Positions 1-9,602 are shown, numbered from the stretch's first letter. The stretch: 64,000 bases of DNA from Flavobacterium haoranii (GCF_009363055.1 NZ_CP045292.1:496001-560000); one strand, 5' to 3'. Made by a program: numbers and translations. The notes: generated by a model not told the origin, from the letters alone.

Positions 1-489
1 GTTTCCTTAGTTGCTTTTTATGCTAATATAATTATAGGTTTAGATAAAGATAGTTATTCAGAATTAAGCGGAACTAAATATTTAACTACTGCTTCAAACA
101 TAATGACGCTAGCTCAAACTAGTGGTTATAAAGGATGGTCACAAAATGAGGGCAATAATAACAATCGTTATTTTCTTATTTCTGATTTAAATTCGAATAC
201 TTATCTACCTTATCGCAAAGCAATTTACGAATATCATTACAAAGGATTAGATGTAATGAATGAAGATTTAAAAAAAGGAAAAGAAGAAATTTTTAATGCA
301 ATAAAAACATTGTCGGCTCTTCAAAATATTAGACCAAATGCTTTATTAACAAGAATGTTTTTTGATGCTAAGACCGATGAAATAGTTTCAATTTTTACAG
401 GTGGTCCCGAAATGAATAATGCGGAGTTATTGACCATTTTAAATAGAATATCTCCTTTAAATTCTACTAAGTGGAATACTATTAAATAA
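1..489 (+). CDS. DUF4835 family protein, 3' part
   Basis: The frame is open from base 1, so this is the C-terminal 162 residues of a gene that begins before the window. The text around YANIIIGLDKDSYS, then GWSQ, NRYFLISDL, YHYKGLDVM and RPNALL, matches what I recall of the DUF4835 family, a secreted Bacteroidota protein usually encoded just upstream of recN. The family has also been named PorD in connection with type IX secretion; I recall this and cannot derive it from the sequence. The stop codon is 15 bases before recN, so the two are probably co-transcribed. Confidence 0.75.
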   Translation, partial: VSLVAFYANIIIGLDKDSYSELSGTKYLTTASNIMTLAQTSGYKGWSQNEGNNNNRYFLISDLNSNTYLPYRKAIYEYHYKGLDVMNEDLKKGKEEIFNAIKTLSALQNIRPNALLTRMFFDAKTDEIVSIFTGGPEMNNAELLTILNRISPLNSTKWNTIK

Positions 490-504
490 CATAAATTTTT
501 TGCT

Positions 505-2157
505 ATGTTATTATCACTTTCAATTAAAAATTACGCTTTAATAGAAAATTTAGAAATTCAGTTTTCTGATAAATTTTCAATTATTACAGGTGAAACGGGT
601 GCGGGTAAATCTATTTTACTTGGCGCTCTTGGTTTGGTTTTAGGAAATAGAGCCGATTTATCTTCTTTAAAAGATGATACTCAAAAATGTATAATTGAAG
701 CTGAGTTTTTAATTTCAGCTTATAATCTAAAAGAGTTCTTCAAACAAAACGATTTAGATTATGAAGAGTTAACTATTATCAGAAGAGAAATTTTGCCATC
801 AGGTAAATCAAGAGCTTTTGTGAATGATAGTCCGGTTAATTTAAGTGAATTACAAGAACTTGGGAATTATTTGCTAGATATTCATTCTCAACACCAAACG
901 AGAGAATTAATAGGTGAAGATTTTCAATTAAACTTATTAGATTTAGTTTCTCAAACAAGTGATTTATTAAGTGAATATAAAGTTAATTTAAAAGAGCTAA
1001 AACAATCAGAAAAAGAGTTGGCTAGTCTTTTAACTGATAAAGAATCACTTGTAAAAGAATATGATTATAATGCCTTTTTATTAGATGAATTAGTAAAGTC
1101 TAATTTAAAAGAAGGAGAATTAGAAGAATTAGAGCAAGAAGTAGAACAGTTGTCAAATGTGTCTTTAATAGAAGAAAATCTTTCTAAAATAGTTGGAATT
1201 TCTAATGAAGAAACAATTGGAATTATAACGCAATTAAAAGAAGCGAAAAATTCTTTTTCAAAAATTGATACATATTCAAAACTATATAAAGATTTACTTC
1301 AAAGATTAGATAGTATAATTATCGAATATCTCGATATTATTAAAGAAAGTGAAGTTTCTTTAGAGAAATTAGAACATAATCCAGAACGTTTAGAATTTGT
1401 AAATAATAAATTACAAATTATATATTCGCTATTTCAAAAACATCAAGTAAATAGTGTCGAAGATTTATTGCAAATACAAGAAGATCTTGAAGCTAAAGTT
1501 TTAAAAGTTGATGAATTTGATATTCAAATTCAAAAGTTAGAAAAACAAATTGAGGAATTAAATGTGAAGTTAAATTCTTTAGCTGCTTCTATTTCTCAAA
1601 AAAGAAAAGATAAGGCACCAAGTTTAGCTACAGAAATTCGAAATATTATATCTAGTTTAGGAATGCCAGATGCACAGTTAGAATTTGCCTTTACTCAATT
1701 AGATTCATTTGGTAAAAATGGCACTGATTTAATTTCGTTGAACTTTTCTGCAAATAAAGGTTCAAATTTGTCACCAATTAAAAAAGTGGCTTCTGGTGGA
1801 GAGTTATCAAGAGTAATGCTTGCTATAAAAGCTGTATTGGCTAATTATTCGAAATTACCAACAATTATTTTTGATGAGATTGATACTGGAGTTTCTGGAG
1901 AAATTGCAATAAAAATGGCGGAAGTAATGGATAAAATGAGCGATAAAATGCAAGTTTTTGCTATTACGCATTTACCTCAAATTGCTGCAAAAGGAAATCA
2001 GCATTATAAAGTATTTAAGTACAATCAAGGAAATACAACTTTCTCTGAAATTAAACTATTATCAAACGACGATAGAATTGTAGAAATTGCAGAAATGTTG
2101 TCTGGAAAGAATATTTCAGATTCAGCCTTAACACATGCAAAAAACCTTTTGAACTAA
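505..2157 (+). CDS. recN: DNA repair protein RecN
   Basis: SMC-like ATPase of double-strand-break repair by recombination, cytoplasmic. The protein has 550 residues, the normal RecN length. The N-terminus has a Walker A motif GETGAGKS at about residues 29-36. The middle (about 150-370) is rich in Glu, Lys and Leu and is a coiled coil. The C-terminal ATPase half has the ABC signature SGGELSR and the Walker B segment IIFDEIDTGVSG, followed by FAITHLPQIA. It lies 15 bases after the DUF4835 gene, an arrangement common in Flavobacteria. The identification is secure. Confidence 0.96.
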   Translation: MLLSLSIKNYALIENLEIQFSDKFSIITGETGAGKSILLGALGLVLGNRADLSSLKDDTQKCIIEAEFLISAYNLKEFFKQNDLDYEELTIIRREILPSGKSRAFVNDSPVNLSELQELGNYLLDIHSQHQTRELIGEDFQLNLLDLVSQTSDLLSEYKVNLKELKQSEKELASLLTDKESLVKEYDYNAFLLDELVKSNLKEGELEELEQEVEQLSNVSLIEENLSKIVGISNEETIGIITQLKEAKNSFSKIDTYSKLYKDLLQRLDSIIIEYLDIIKESEVSLEKLEHNPERLEFVNNKLQIIYSLFQKHQVNSVEDLLQIQEDLEAKVLKVDEFDIQIQKLEKQIEELNVKLNSLAASISQKRKDKAPSLATEIRNIISSLGMPDAQLEFAFTQLDSFGKNGTDLISLNFSANKGSNLSPIKKVASGGELSRVMLAIKAVLANYSKLPTIIFDEIDTGVSGEIAIKMAEVMDKMSDKMQVFAITHLPQIAAKGNQHYKVFKYNQGNTTFSEIKLLSNDDRIVEIAEMLSGKNISDSALTHAKNLLN

Positions 2158-2205
2158 TTTTTTTAATACTTTTGTTAATTAATAAACAAACATAAACCCA
2201 TAGAT

Positions 2206-3399
2206 ATGATTATTGAACCTAGAATGAGAGGATTCATTTGTTTAACAGCCCATCCAAAAGGTTGTGAGCAAAATGTGAAAAATCAAATTAAATATGTTAA
2301 ATCTAAAGGAAAAATAGATGGACCAAAGCGTGTTTTAGTTGTAGGTGCTTCTACAGGATTTGGACTAGCTTCAAGAATAACTAGTGCTTTTGGTAGCGAT
2401 GCAGCTACAATTGGTGTATTTTTTGAAAAAGAACCTGCACCAGGAAAAACAGCTACTCCAGGTTGGTATAATTCAGCTGCTTTTGAAGTTGAAGCTCACA
2501 ATGCAGGTTTATATGCTAAAAGTGTAAACGGAGATGCTTTTTCTAAAGAAGTAAAGGAGCAAGTTATAAACATGATTAAAGAAGATTTAGGACAAATTGA
2601 TCTTGTAATTTATAGTTTAGCTTCTCCAGTAAGAATGCATCCAGAAACTGGTGTTTTATATCGTTCTACATTAAAACCAATCGGACAAACTTTTACAAAT
2701 AAAACGGTAGATTTCCATACAGGAAATGTTTCACAAGTGTCTATCGATCCTGCAACTGAAGAAGATATTGCGAATACAGTTGTGGTTATGGGTGGTGAAG
2801 ATTGGAAAATGTGGATGGATGCCTTAAAAAATGCTAATGTTTTAGCCGAAGGAGCAACTACTGTTGCATATTCTTATATTGGACCAGAAGTTACTGAAGC
2901 TGTTTATAGAAAAGGAACTATCGGTAGAGCTAAAGATCATTTAGAAGCTACCGCATTTGAAATTACTGATGCTCTAAAAGATATTAATGGGAAAGGTTAT
3001 GTTTCTGTTAATAAAGCTTTAGTAACACAAGCAAGTTCTGCAATTCCTGTTATTCCATTGTATATCTCTTTGTTGTATAAAATTATGAAAGAAAAAGGTA
3101 TTCACGAAGGTTGTATTGAGCAAATTCAACGTTTATATGCTGATAGATTATATAGTGGAGGAGAAGTCCCAGTTGATGAAAAAGGGCGTATTAGAATTGA
3201 TGATTGGGAAATGAGAGAAGATGTGCAAAGTCAAATTGCAACATTATGGGGAGAATCTACAACAGAAAACCTTGTAGAAATTGGAGATTTAGCTGGTTAT
3301 AAGCAAGATTTCTTGAATTTATTTGGTTTCGGATTTGAAGGAGTTGATTATAATGCTGATACCAATGAAATGGTTATGATACCTAGTATTTCTTCTTAA
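2206..3399 (+). CDS. fabV: Enoyl-[ACP] reductase FabV
   Basis: NADH-dependent trans-2-enoyl-ACP (enoyl-CoA) reductase, the last step of each fatty-acid elongation cycle; FabV replaces FabI in many bacteria. The 397-residue length is typical. The dinucleotide-binding glycine motif GASTGFG is at residues 47-53. The FabV-type catalytic Tyr-x8-Lys is Y234...K243 in YRKGTIGRAK. The N-terminal IIEPRMRGFICLTAHPKGC is characteristic. A TACTTTTG box at 2167-2174 could serve as its promoter, and a rho-independent terminator follows. It appears to be a single-gene unit. Confidence 0.95.
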   Translation: MIIEPRMRGFICLTAHPKGCEQNVKNQIKYVKSKGKIDGPKRVLVVGASTGFGLASRITSAFGSDAATIGVFFEKEPAPGKTATPGWYNSAAFEVEAHNAGLYAKSVNGDAFSKEVKEQVINMIKEDLGQIDLVIYSLASPVRMHPETGVLYRSTLKPIGQTFTNKTVDFHTGNVSQVSIDPATEEDIANTVVVMGGEDWKMWMDALKNANVLAEGATTVAYSYIGPEVTEAVYRKGTIGRAKDHLEATAFEITDALKDINGKGYVSVNKALVTQASSAIPVIPLYISLLYKIMKEKGIHEGCIEQIQRLYADRLYSGGEVPVDEKGRIRIDDWEMREDVQSQIATLWGESTTENLVEIGDLAGYKQDFLNLFGFGFEGVDYNADTNEMVMIPSISS

Positions 3400-3430
3400 C
3401 CTTTTCTTAAGTTAATAAAAAATTAAAAAG

Positions 3431-3458
3431 CCTTGTTAAATCTAACAAGGTTTTTTTT
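3431..3458 (+). terminator. Terminator after fabV
   Basis: Eight-base-pair stem CCTTGTTA/TAACAAGG with a 4-base loop, followed by eight T residues. It lies just upstream of the left target duplication of the insertion sequence. Confidence 0.85.
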
Positions 3459-3470
3459 GTACAAAATCAA

Positions 3471-3479
3471 TTCTCAATA
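3471..3479. repeat. Left target-site duplication of the IS
   Basis: TTCTCAATA, identical to 4479-4487, directly abutting the left inverted repeat. Confidence 0.9.
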
Positions 3480-3520
3480 ACCCGTTGGGTGAAATTATTT
3501 GAAGAAAAATAAATTGATTA

Positions 3521-3577
3521 GATATTGGTCAAGATACTGAAATTCAGTATCTTGAAGTCGCAAAACAAACCAATATC
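3521..3577 (+). promoter_or_regulatory. Two-tier hairpin in the transposase leader
   Basis: An inner perfect 12-bp stem CAAGATACTGAA (3530-3541) / TTCAGTATCTTG (3543-3554) has a one-base centre. It is enclosed by an outer 9-bp stem GATATTGGT (3521-3529) / ACCAATATC (3569-3577). The outer stem ends one base before the transposase ATG at 3579. In other IS families such leaders hide the start codon in transcripts that read in from outside; that role is inferred here. Confidence 0.6.
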
Positions 3578-3578
3578 C

Positions 3579-4463
3579 ATGACAAATATAGTTAAAAATT
3601 ATTTTAGAGTTTTAGAAGTTATAAGTTCTTTGAGTTATGATTTAGAATTTAAATCAAATGTTGGAAGAAAAGCAAAAATGTCTGATTTAGAAGTAGTTGC
3701 ATTGAGTTTGACGGCTGAATTTATGTCTATTGATAGTGAAAACTCATTGTTTAAGCAAATAAACCAACCTGAAATTCCAAATTTATTAGAGCGAAGTCAG
3801 TTCAATAAAAGAAGAAGAAAGTTGTTCTTATTTTTAGAAGAGGTGAGAACCAAGCTAGCCAGAGAGTTTTTAGAATTTGAAGACTACTTTATTGTTGACA
3901 GTATGCCGTTGGAAATTTGTAAATTCTCACGTCATAATAGAATAAAAATCTGTAAAGATGAATTTGAAACTGCTCCCTCAAAAGGGTTTTGTGCTTCTCA
4001 AAACAATTGGTTTTATGGCTATAAACTTCATGGTGTTTGCTCTGTAGCTGGAGTTTTTCACTCGTTAGACATTACAAAAGCTGAAGTTCATGATGTTCAC
4101 TTTTTGAAAAACATAAAACAACAAATGTCTGATTGTGTGCTTCTTGGAGACAGAGGTTATTTATCAGAAAGCATTCAATTAGATTTATTTCAATCAGTAA
4201 ATATAAAATTAGAAACTCCTATGAGAACAAATCAAAAACAATATAAGCCACAGCCTTACATCTTTAGAAAATCAAGAAAAAGAATAGAAACTTTATTTTC
4301 ACAATTGTGTGACCAGTTTATGATTAGACGAAATTATGCCAAATCTTTTGAAGGTTTTAAAACTAGAATTTTAGCAAAAATAACCTCTCTAACTTTAGTT
4401 CAATATATCAATAAATTTATCTTTGATAGACCAATTAATAATATCAAAATTCAAATCATTTAA
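3579..4463 (+). CDS. IS982-family DDE transposase
   Basis: Transposase of the surrounding insertion sequence, 294 residues from the ATG at 3579. The frame is open further upstream (to 3525), but that part lies in a leader hairpin, so the internal ATG is preferred. The likely DDE acidic residues are D in IVDSMP, D in LLGDRGY and E in KRIETLFSQL. The basic C-terminal segment RKSRKRIETLFSQ...IRRNYAKS is typical of the family. The TAA stop is formed by the first three bases of the right inverted repeat. No frameshift is seen, so it may be active. Confidence 0.92.
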   Translation: MTNIVKNYFRVLEVISSLSYDLEFKSNVGRKAKMSDLEVVALSLTAEFMSIDSENSLFKQINQPEIPNLLERSQFNKRRRKLFLFLEEVRTKLAREFLEFEDYFIVDSMPLEICKFSRHNRIKICKDEFETAPSKGFCASQNNWFYGYKLHGVCSVAGVFHSLDITKAEVHDVHFLKNIKQQMSDCVLLGDRGYLSESIQLDLFQSVNIKLETPMRTNQKQYKPQPYIFRKSRKRIETLFSQLCDQFMIRRNYAKSFEGFKTRILAKITSLTLVQYINKFIFDRPINNIKIQII

Positions 4464-4478
4464 TTTCACCCAACGGGT

Positions 4479-4487
4479 TTCTCAATA
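4479..4487. repeat. Right target-site duplication of the IS
   Basis: TTCTCAATA, identical to 3471-3479, directly abutting the right inverted repeat. Confidence 0.9.
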
Positions 4488-4696
4488 ATATTTATGAAAG
4501 AATAATCACACATAAAAGAATATTTGTTATAAAATAAATCTAACATTTTTCTTACATTTTGTTAAACGTCTATATTTCAATTGATAGACTTTGTCTTTTA
4601 TCGTTAAAATTATACGTTTTAACGATTGTGTTTTTTTATAATTTCAAAAGTATATTAAAAAATTGTAAATTAGCACTAAACATTTAACAACAAAAC

Positions 4697-7600
4697 ATGA
4701 TGAAAAAAATTACTTTATGGCTATTTGCCTTACTTACGAGTTGGCAAATTAATGCCCAGTTTGGTTGCAGTAGTGCTGTAGTGATTGCAGACGGATATAC
4801 CGCAAGTAATATTACAACACCTGGTAATGGAGGAGTTGAAGATTGGAATGATAATCCAACAGGAACTTCTATTAATGCAAATTATTGGGATGATGATGTT
4901 TATTTGTTCCAATACACAGCAGGAGCAACAGATGAATTTATCTCGATGACAATTAATTCTGTTAATAGTTGGAATGGTATTGGTATTTTTACAACTTGTA
5001 CTGGTAATACCTTTTCTGGTGAATTGGATGCAGAAGGAACAACCGGTGCAAATTCTACAAAGACTGTTTCATCGGTTGTTACTGCAGGTCAAACAGTTTA
5101 TATTGCAGTTGGTCAGTGGGGAACCCCAAATGGTTTGAATTTTAGCGTAACAAATTTTTCGGTTATTTCTACAACTTCTGCTCCTGACTGTACTTCAATA
5201 ATTTCGCCTGCTGATGGTGCTAATAATGTGTCTTCAGGTTTAATTACATGGAGTCCAGTTGTTGGGCTTGTAACTGGATACAAATTAAATGTTGGAACAA
5301 GTGCAGGAGCAACAGATGTTTTAAATGGAGCAGATGTTGGAAATGTAACTTCATATAATATCGGTACTTTGACAGGAAGTACTACATACTATGTAACTAT
5401 TATTCCATACAATGCAAATGGAGACGCTACAGGTTGTACCGAAACATCTTTTAGTTCTTGTTTCATTAACGTAGCTCCTTGGACATACGATGTAGAAACA
5501 GCAGCAGCTACTACGAATTCAACCATTGCTGATTGTTGGTCTTCAAATCCAACAGGTACAACGTCTGCTTTTAGATGGAATGTAGATGATAACGGGGGAA
5601 CTCCTTCAGGGACTACTACTGGACCTTCAGGTGCAAATTCTGGAGTTAAATACTTTTATACAGAAGCCTCTAGTGGTACAACTGGAGCAGTTGCAGAATT
5701 GTATACACCTTTTGTTGACTTATCAGCTTTAGCAGATCCTTCATTACAATTTTACTATCACATGCGTGGTGTTAATATGGGAGAACTCCATATAGATATT
5801 TTTGATGGCACTACATGGACTGACGATGTGTTAGTAATTACTGGTGAGCAACAAACTGCTGCAACTGATCCTTGGAATTTAAGTGTAGTAAGTTTATCGG
5901 CATATTCTGGTAACACAGTTCAAGTAAGATTTAGAGGTGTTAGAGGAGCTGGATTTGAAGGAGATATTTCTTTGGATGATATTTCATTTGCAGAAGCCCC
6001 TGCTTGTTTCGATCCAATTAATTTAGTAGCATCAAATGTAACTTCATCGAGCGTAGATTTTCAATTTGATGATGCTTCAGGAGGTAATCAATTTGACTTT
6101 TGGTATGTTGTGCAACCAGCAGGTACGGGAACATCTGGAACTTTAGTAGAAAATTACTATGATCCTGGTTTTGGTTTCCCAATGACTATAACATGTACTG
6201 ATGTTGATAATGATTGTGCAAATACAGGATTGCAACCTAACACGGCTTATGAAATCTATGTGAGAGCAGATTGTAGTTCAAATTGGGTAGGTCCAATTAA
6301 CTTCACTACTTCTTGTGTTGCCATAACTGCATTACCTCATCAAGAAGGTTTTGACGATGCTTTAATGCCTTCTTGTTGGAATACAGCTTTAATAACTGGT
6401 ACAACAAATTGGGCACCAGACGACACAAATGATGGAGTGCCTTCACCAAGAACTGGTGCTAGATTTGCTGGTAAATCTTGGTCGGGTGATAATGATAGCG
6501 CATTATTAATAAGTCCTCCATATAACTTAAGTGCATATTCTACAGATCAAGTTAGATTGAATGTATGGGTATATAGAAGCGCAAATGGGATAGCTGCAGA
6601 TAGAATAACTTTTTTTGCTAATACTTCGCCTAATGTAACAGGAGCTACTACTTTAGTAGAGGTTCCATTAGCAATATCTCAAGCTCCAACTGTTCCATCT
6701 GCTGGATGGTACAATTATATTGTAGATTTACCAATGTCATTTAATACTATTGGTGATTTTTACATCATTGCAAGAGGGGTAACAACTTCTTCGTTTTCGT
6801 CTTATTCTGTTGGTTTCGACGATTATTCTTTAGAATTAACTCCTTCAAGTCCTCCAGTATGTGCTTCAAATATTGTGGCAACACCAGATGCTTCTTGTGG
6901 AAATTATGCGACTGTAATTACTTGGGATGCGACACCAAATGCAGAAGGATATTATTTAACTATTGGAACTTCTAGCGGGAACAACGATGTTATTGATAAT
7001 CTAGATTTAGGTAATGTAACTACATATAATTTCACAGGAAATCATAATTCAACATATTATTATACATTAGTTCCTTATAATGGGGTTGGTCCTGCAACTG
7101 GTTGTACTGAAATGTCATTTACAACTTCAGCTAATGGTTGTTATTGTATTTCTAATCCAACTTCTGTGGATGGTCAAGGAATTACTAATGTTCAAATTGT
7201 TACAACTGATTTTGCTAATACTGTTAATAGTTCTCCAGTTTACAATGATCATACTGCAACAGTAGTGGACATGGCACAAGGAATTAATAATAATGTTCAA
7301 ATTTCTTTTGATACAGGATTTGGATATGATTATAATATTGTAATTTGGATAGATGCAAATGATGATTTTAATTTAGATGCATCTGAAATTGTTTATACTG
7401 GACTAGCACCAAATACACCAATCATAACATTTGATGCTTCATTTGTGGTACCTAATTCGGTACCGCTTGGTCAACATAGAATGAGAATTATTGCTACAGA
7501 TGCATTACAAACTCCTTCTAATCCTTGTTATTCTGGAACGTATGGAGAAACAGCTGATTTTACTATTAATGTTGTCGCACCATCTTGTACACCTCCTGCT

Positions 7601-8518
7601 TTTGCAAGTACTACAGTATCTCATGATTGTGCAAATGGTAACTTTAATGTAAATGTAGATGTAACAGATTTAGGAAATGGAAGTCCTTCTATTTCTGATG
7701 GTACTACTTCTTGGCCAGTTTCAGCAACAGGTGTTATTGCGGTTGGTCCATTTAATTACGGAACTCCTGTAACTCTAACATTACTTCACGGTTCAGATAA
7801 CGTTTGTAATGTTACGATTGGTACATTTAATTATGCAGTTTGCCCACCAGCAAATGATGAATGTGTGAACGCAGAAAGTTTAACAGTAGGGGCAATCTTT
7901 GCTGATAATTCGGTAGTAGGTACAAATGATGGAGCAACTGCTTCTACTGGAGCTCCTGCACCTGGATGTGCAAGTTATTCAGGAGGAGATGTTTGGTATT
8001 CTGCTGTTGTTCCAGCTTCTGGAAGCTTAACATTTGAAATGAATTCTCAATCTGGAGGTATTACTGACGGAGCTGGGGCGGTATATTCAGGTTCTTGTGG
8101 AGCATTAACATTATTAGATTGTGATGACTATTCAAGTTCAGATCCAAATGATATGCCTTTAATTGAGGTAACAGGACGTACACCAGGCGAAGTTCTTTAT
8201 TTTAGAGTTTGGGAATATGGTAATAATTCATTCGGAGAGTTTTTAGTTTCTGCATATGATGCGTCTTTAAGCACAAATGTTTTTGAAAACAATAACTTTA
8301 GAGCTTATCCTAACCCAGTTAAAGATGTTTTAACATTGGAATATTCTTCAGATATTACATCTGTAACAGTTTTTAATATGTTAGGTCAACAAGTTATTAC
8401 AAGAAGTTTAAATGCTACCTCAGCGAATATTGATATGTCTCAATTAAATGCAGGTGCTTATTTAGTATCTGTAAAAATGGGAGATGTTGAAAAAACTATC
8501 AAAGTTGTAAAACAATAG
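4697..8518 (+). CDS. Large type IX secreted multidomain (adhesin-like) protein
   Basis: Predicted extracellular or surface protein of 1273 residues. It begins with a signal peptide (about 1-20, MMKKITLWLFALLTSW) and ends with a type A type IX sorting domain (about 1203-1273: YPNPVKDVLTLEY, VFNMLGQQV, LNAGAYLVSVK). Between them come a PPC-like domain, a fibronectin-III-like domain (about 165-255), a MAM/choice-of-anchor-J-like jelly roll (about 255-430), another Fn3 (435-545), a second jelly roll (545-715) and an Fn3 resembling the first. After these come a GEVED-like domain (about 815-960) and a second PPC-like domain (1050-1190). No catalytic motif is visible, so adhesion or glycan binding is inferred. 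The insertion sequence lies just upstream. Confidence 0.85.
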   Translation: MMKKITLWLFALLTSWQINAQFGCSSAVVIADGYTASNITTPGNGGVEDWNDNPTGTSINANYWDDDVYLFQYTAGATDEFISMTINSVNSWNGIGIFTTCTGNTFSGELDAEGTTGANSTKTVSSVVTAGQTVYIAVGQWGTPNGLNFSVTNFSVISTTSAPDCTSIISPADGANNVSSGLITWSPVVGLVTGYKLNVGTSAGATDVLNGADVGNVTSYNIGTLTGSTTYYVTIIPYNANGDATGCTETSFSSCFINVAPWTYDVETAAATTNSTIADCWSSNPTGTTSAFRWNVDDNGGTPSGTTTGPSGANSGVKYFYTEASSGTTGAVAELYTPFVDLSALADPSLQFYYHMRGVNMGELHIDIFDGTTWTDDVLVITGEQQTAATDPWNLSVVSLSAYSGNTVQVRFRGVRGAGFEGDISLDDISFAEAPACFDPINLVASNVTSSSVDFQFDDASGGNQFDFWYVVQPAGTGTSGTLVENYYDPGFGFPMTITCTDVDNDCANTGLQPNTAYEIYVRADCSSNWVGPINFTTSCVAITALPHQEGFDDALMPSCWNTALITGTTNWAPDDTNDGVPSPRTGARFAGKSWSGDNDSALLISPPYNLSAYSTDQVRLNVWVYRSANGIAADRITFFANTSPNVTGATTLVEVPLAISQAPTVPSAGWYNYIVDLPMSFNTIGDFYIIARGVTTSSFSSYSVGFDDYSLELTPSSPPVCASNIVATPDASCGNYATVITWDATPNAEGYYLTIGTSSGNNDVIDNLDLGNVTTYNFTGNHNSTYYYTLVPYNGVGPATGCTEMSFTTSANGCYCISNPTSVDGQGITNVQIVTTDFANTVNSSPVYNDHTATVVDMAQGINNNVQISFDTGFGYDYNIVIWIDANDDFNLDASEIVYTGLAPNTPIITFDASFVVPNSVPLGQHRMRIIATDALQTPSNPCYSGTYGETADFTINVVAPSCTPPAFASTTVSHDCANGNFNVNVDVTDLGNGSPSISDGTTSWPVSATGVIAVGPFNYGTPVTLTLLHGSDNVCNVTIGTFNYAVCPPANDECVNAESLTVGAIFADNSVVGTNDGATASTGAPAPGCASYSGGDVWYSAVVPASGSLTFEMNSQSGGITDGAGAVYSGSCGALTLLDCDDYSSSDPNDMPLIEVTGRTPGEVLYFRVWEYGNNSFGEFLVSAYDASLSTNVFENNNFRAYPNPVKDVLTLEYSSDITSVTVFNMLGQQVITRSLNATSANIDMSQLNAGAYLVSVKMGDVEKTIKVVKQ

Positions 8519-8540
8519 TTATTATATAAATTAATTATTG

Positions 8541-8575
8541 AAAAGTCTCGATGAAAATCGGGACTTTTCTTTTTT
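8541..8575 (+). terminator. Terminator after the type IX secreted protein
   Basis: Stem AAAAGTCTCGAT/ATCGGGACTTTT (one T-G pair) with loop GAAA, followed by a T-rich tract. An upstream frame extension of the next gene would run through this hairpin, which argues for the later start chosen there. Confidence 0.8.
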
Positions 8576-8603
8576 AAGATTATCTTTGAAGAAATTTTTA
8601 CAG

Positions 8604-9602
8604 ATGTATTATTCTTTAATTATTCCTGTTTATAATAGACCAGATGAAATTGATGAACTTTTAGCTAGTTTATTAAATCAAGATTATAAAAAGGATTTTG
8701 AAATAGTAATTATTGAAGATGGTTCCAGTATTTCCTGTGCATCCATAATAAAAAAATATACTGATAAATTATCAATTTCTTATTATTATAAATCCAATTC
8801 GGGACCAGGAGATTCTAGAAATTACGGAATGCGAATTGCTAAAGGTAATTATTTTATAGTTTTAGATTCCGATTGTATTTTACCTAACAATTATTTATCA
8901 TCTATTGATGATAATTTAAGGAATAAGTTTGTAGATTGTTTTGGTGGACCAGATAAGGCTCTAGATTCATTTTCTGATATTCAAAAAGCAATTAATTTTT
9001 CAATGACCTCTTTTTTAACAACAGGTGGAGTTAGAGGAGGAAGTGAAAAAGTTGGAAAGTTTCAGCCAAGAAGTTTTAACATGGGAATTTCTAAAGAAGC
9101 TTTCTTAAAATCTGGCGGGTTTGGAAATATTCATCCTGGTGAAGATCCTGATTTATCTATCCGACTTTGGAACTTAGGTTTTGAAACCGCTTTATTTAAA
9201 GATTCTTATGTGTATCATAAAAGACGAATTGATTGGAACAAATTTCACACGCAAGTGAGTAAATTTGGAAAAGCACGACCAATTCTAAATTCGTGGTATC
9301 CATCATATTCAAAAATTACCTTTTGGTTTCCTAGTTTGTTTCTTTTCGGATTCATTTTTTCTTTAGTTATAGCTTTTAAATTTCCTTATTTATTTTATTG
9401 TTACGTGCTTTATTTCGTATTATTAGGCATCTTGTCGTTAATACAAAATAGAAGTTTCAAAATTGCGTTCTATAGTATTGTAGCCACTGTGATACAGTTT
9501 TATGGTTACGGGATGGGTTTTTTTAAATCGTACGTAAAGATTTTTATTTTGAAAAAAGCACCTAGAGAAGCTTTTCCTGAACTTTTTTTTGATGTAAAAT
9601 GA
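8604..9602 (+). CDS. Glycosyltransferase family 2, membrane-anchored
   Basis: GT-A fold glycosyltransferase that probably transfers a sugar from a nucleotide donor to a cell-surface glycan or lipid; acceptor unknown. It has 332 residues from the ATG at 8604; the frame is open back to 8538, but that stretch is a terminator hairpin. The start reads MYYSLIIPVYNRPDEIDELL, then IVIIEDGSS, NSGPGDSRNYG and VLDSDCILP (the DxD-like metal site), and GEDPDLSIRL. Three hydrophobic segments near residues 235-325 anchor it in the inner membrane. Its TGA overlaps the coaE ATG (ATGA), so the two genes are translationally coupled. Confidence 0.85.
   Translation: MYYSLIIPVYNRPDEIDELLASLLNQDYKKDFEIVIIEDGSSISCASIIKKYTDKLSISYYYKSNSGPGDSRNYGMRIAKGNYFIVLDSDCILPNNYLSSIDDNLRNKFVDCFGGPDKALDSFSDIQKAINFSMTSFLTTGGVRGGSEKVGKFQPRSFNMGISKEAFLKSGGFGNIHPGEDPDLSIRLWNLGFETALFKDSYVYHKRRIDWNKFHTQVSKFGKARPILNSWYPSYSKITFWFPSLFLFGFIFSLVIAFKFPYLFYCYVLYFVLLGILSLIQNRSFKIAFYSIVATVIQFYGYGMGFFKSYVKIFILKKAPREAFPELFFDVK

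Larger units (their letters stand above)
3480..4478 (+). mobile_element. Complete IS982-family insertion sequence (999 bp)
   Basis: The ends carry perfect 18-bp inverted repeats, ACCCGTTGGGTGAAATTA at 3480-3497 and its complement at 4461-4478. They are flanked by identical 9-bp direct repeats TTCTCAATA at 3471-3479 and 4479-4487, read as the target duplication. The ACCC terminus, about 1-kb size and single DDE transposase of about 290 residues fit the IS982 family. The element sits between the fabV terminator and the upstream region of the type IX secreted protein and interrupts no gene. Intact ends, duplication and transposase suggest a recent insertion. The family name rests on recalled features. 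Confidence 0.92.

Noticed and set aside
8538..8603. N-terminal extension of the glycosyltransferase
   Set aside because: The extension runs through the terminator hairpin of the previous gene, and the family starts at MYYSLIIPVYN.
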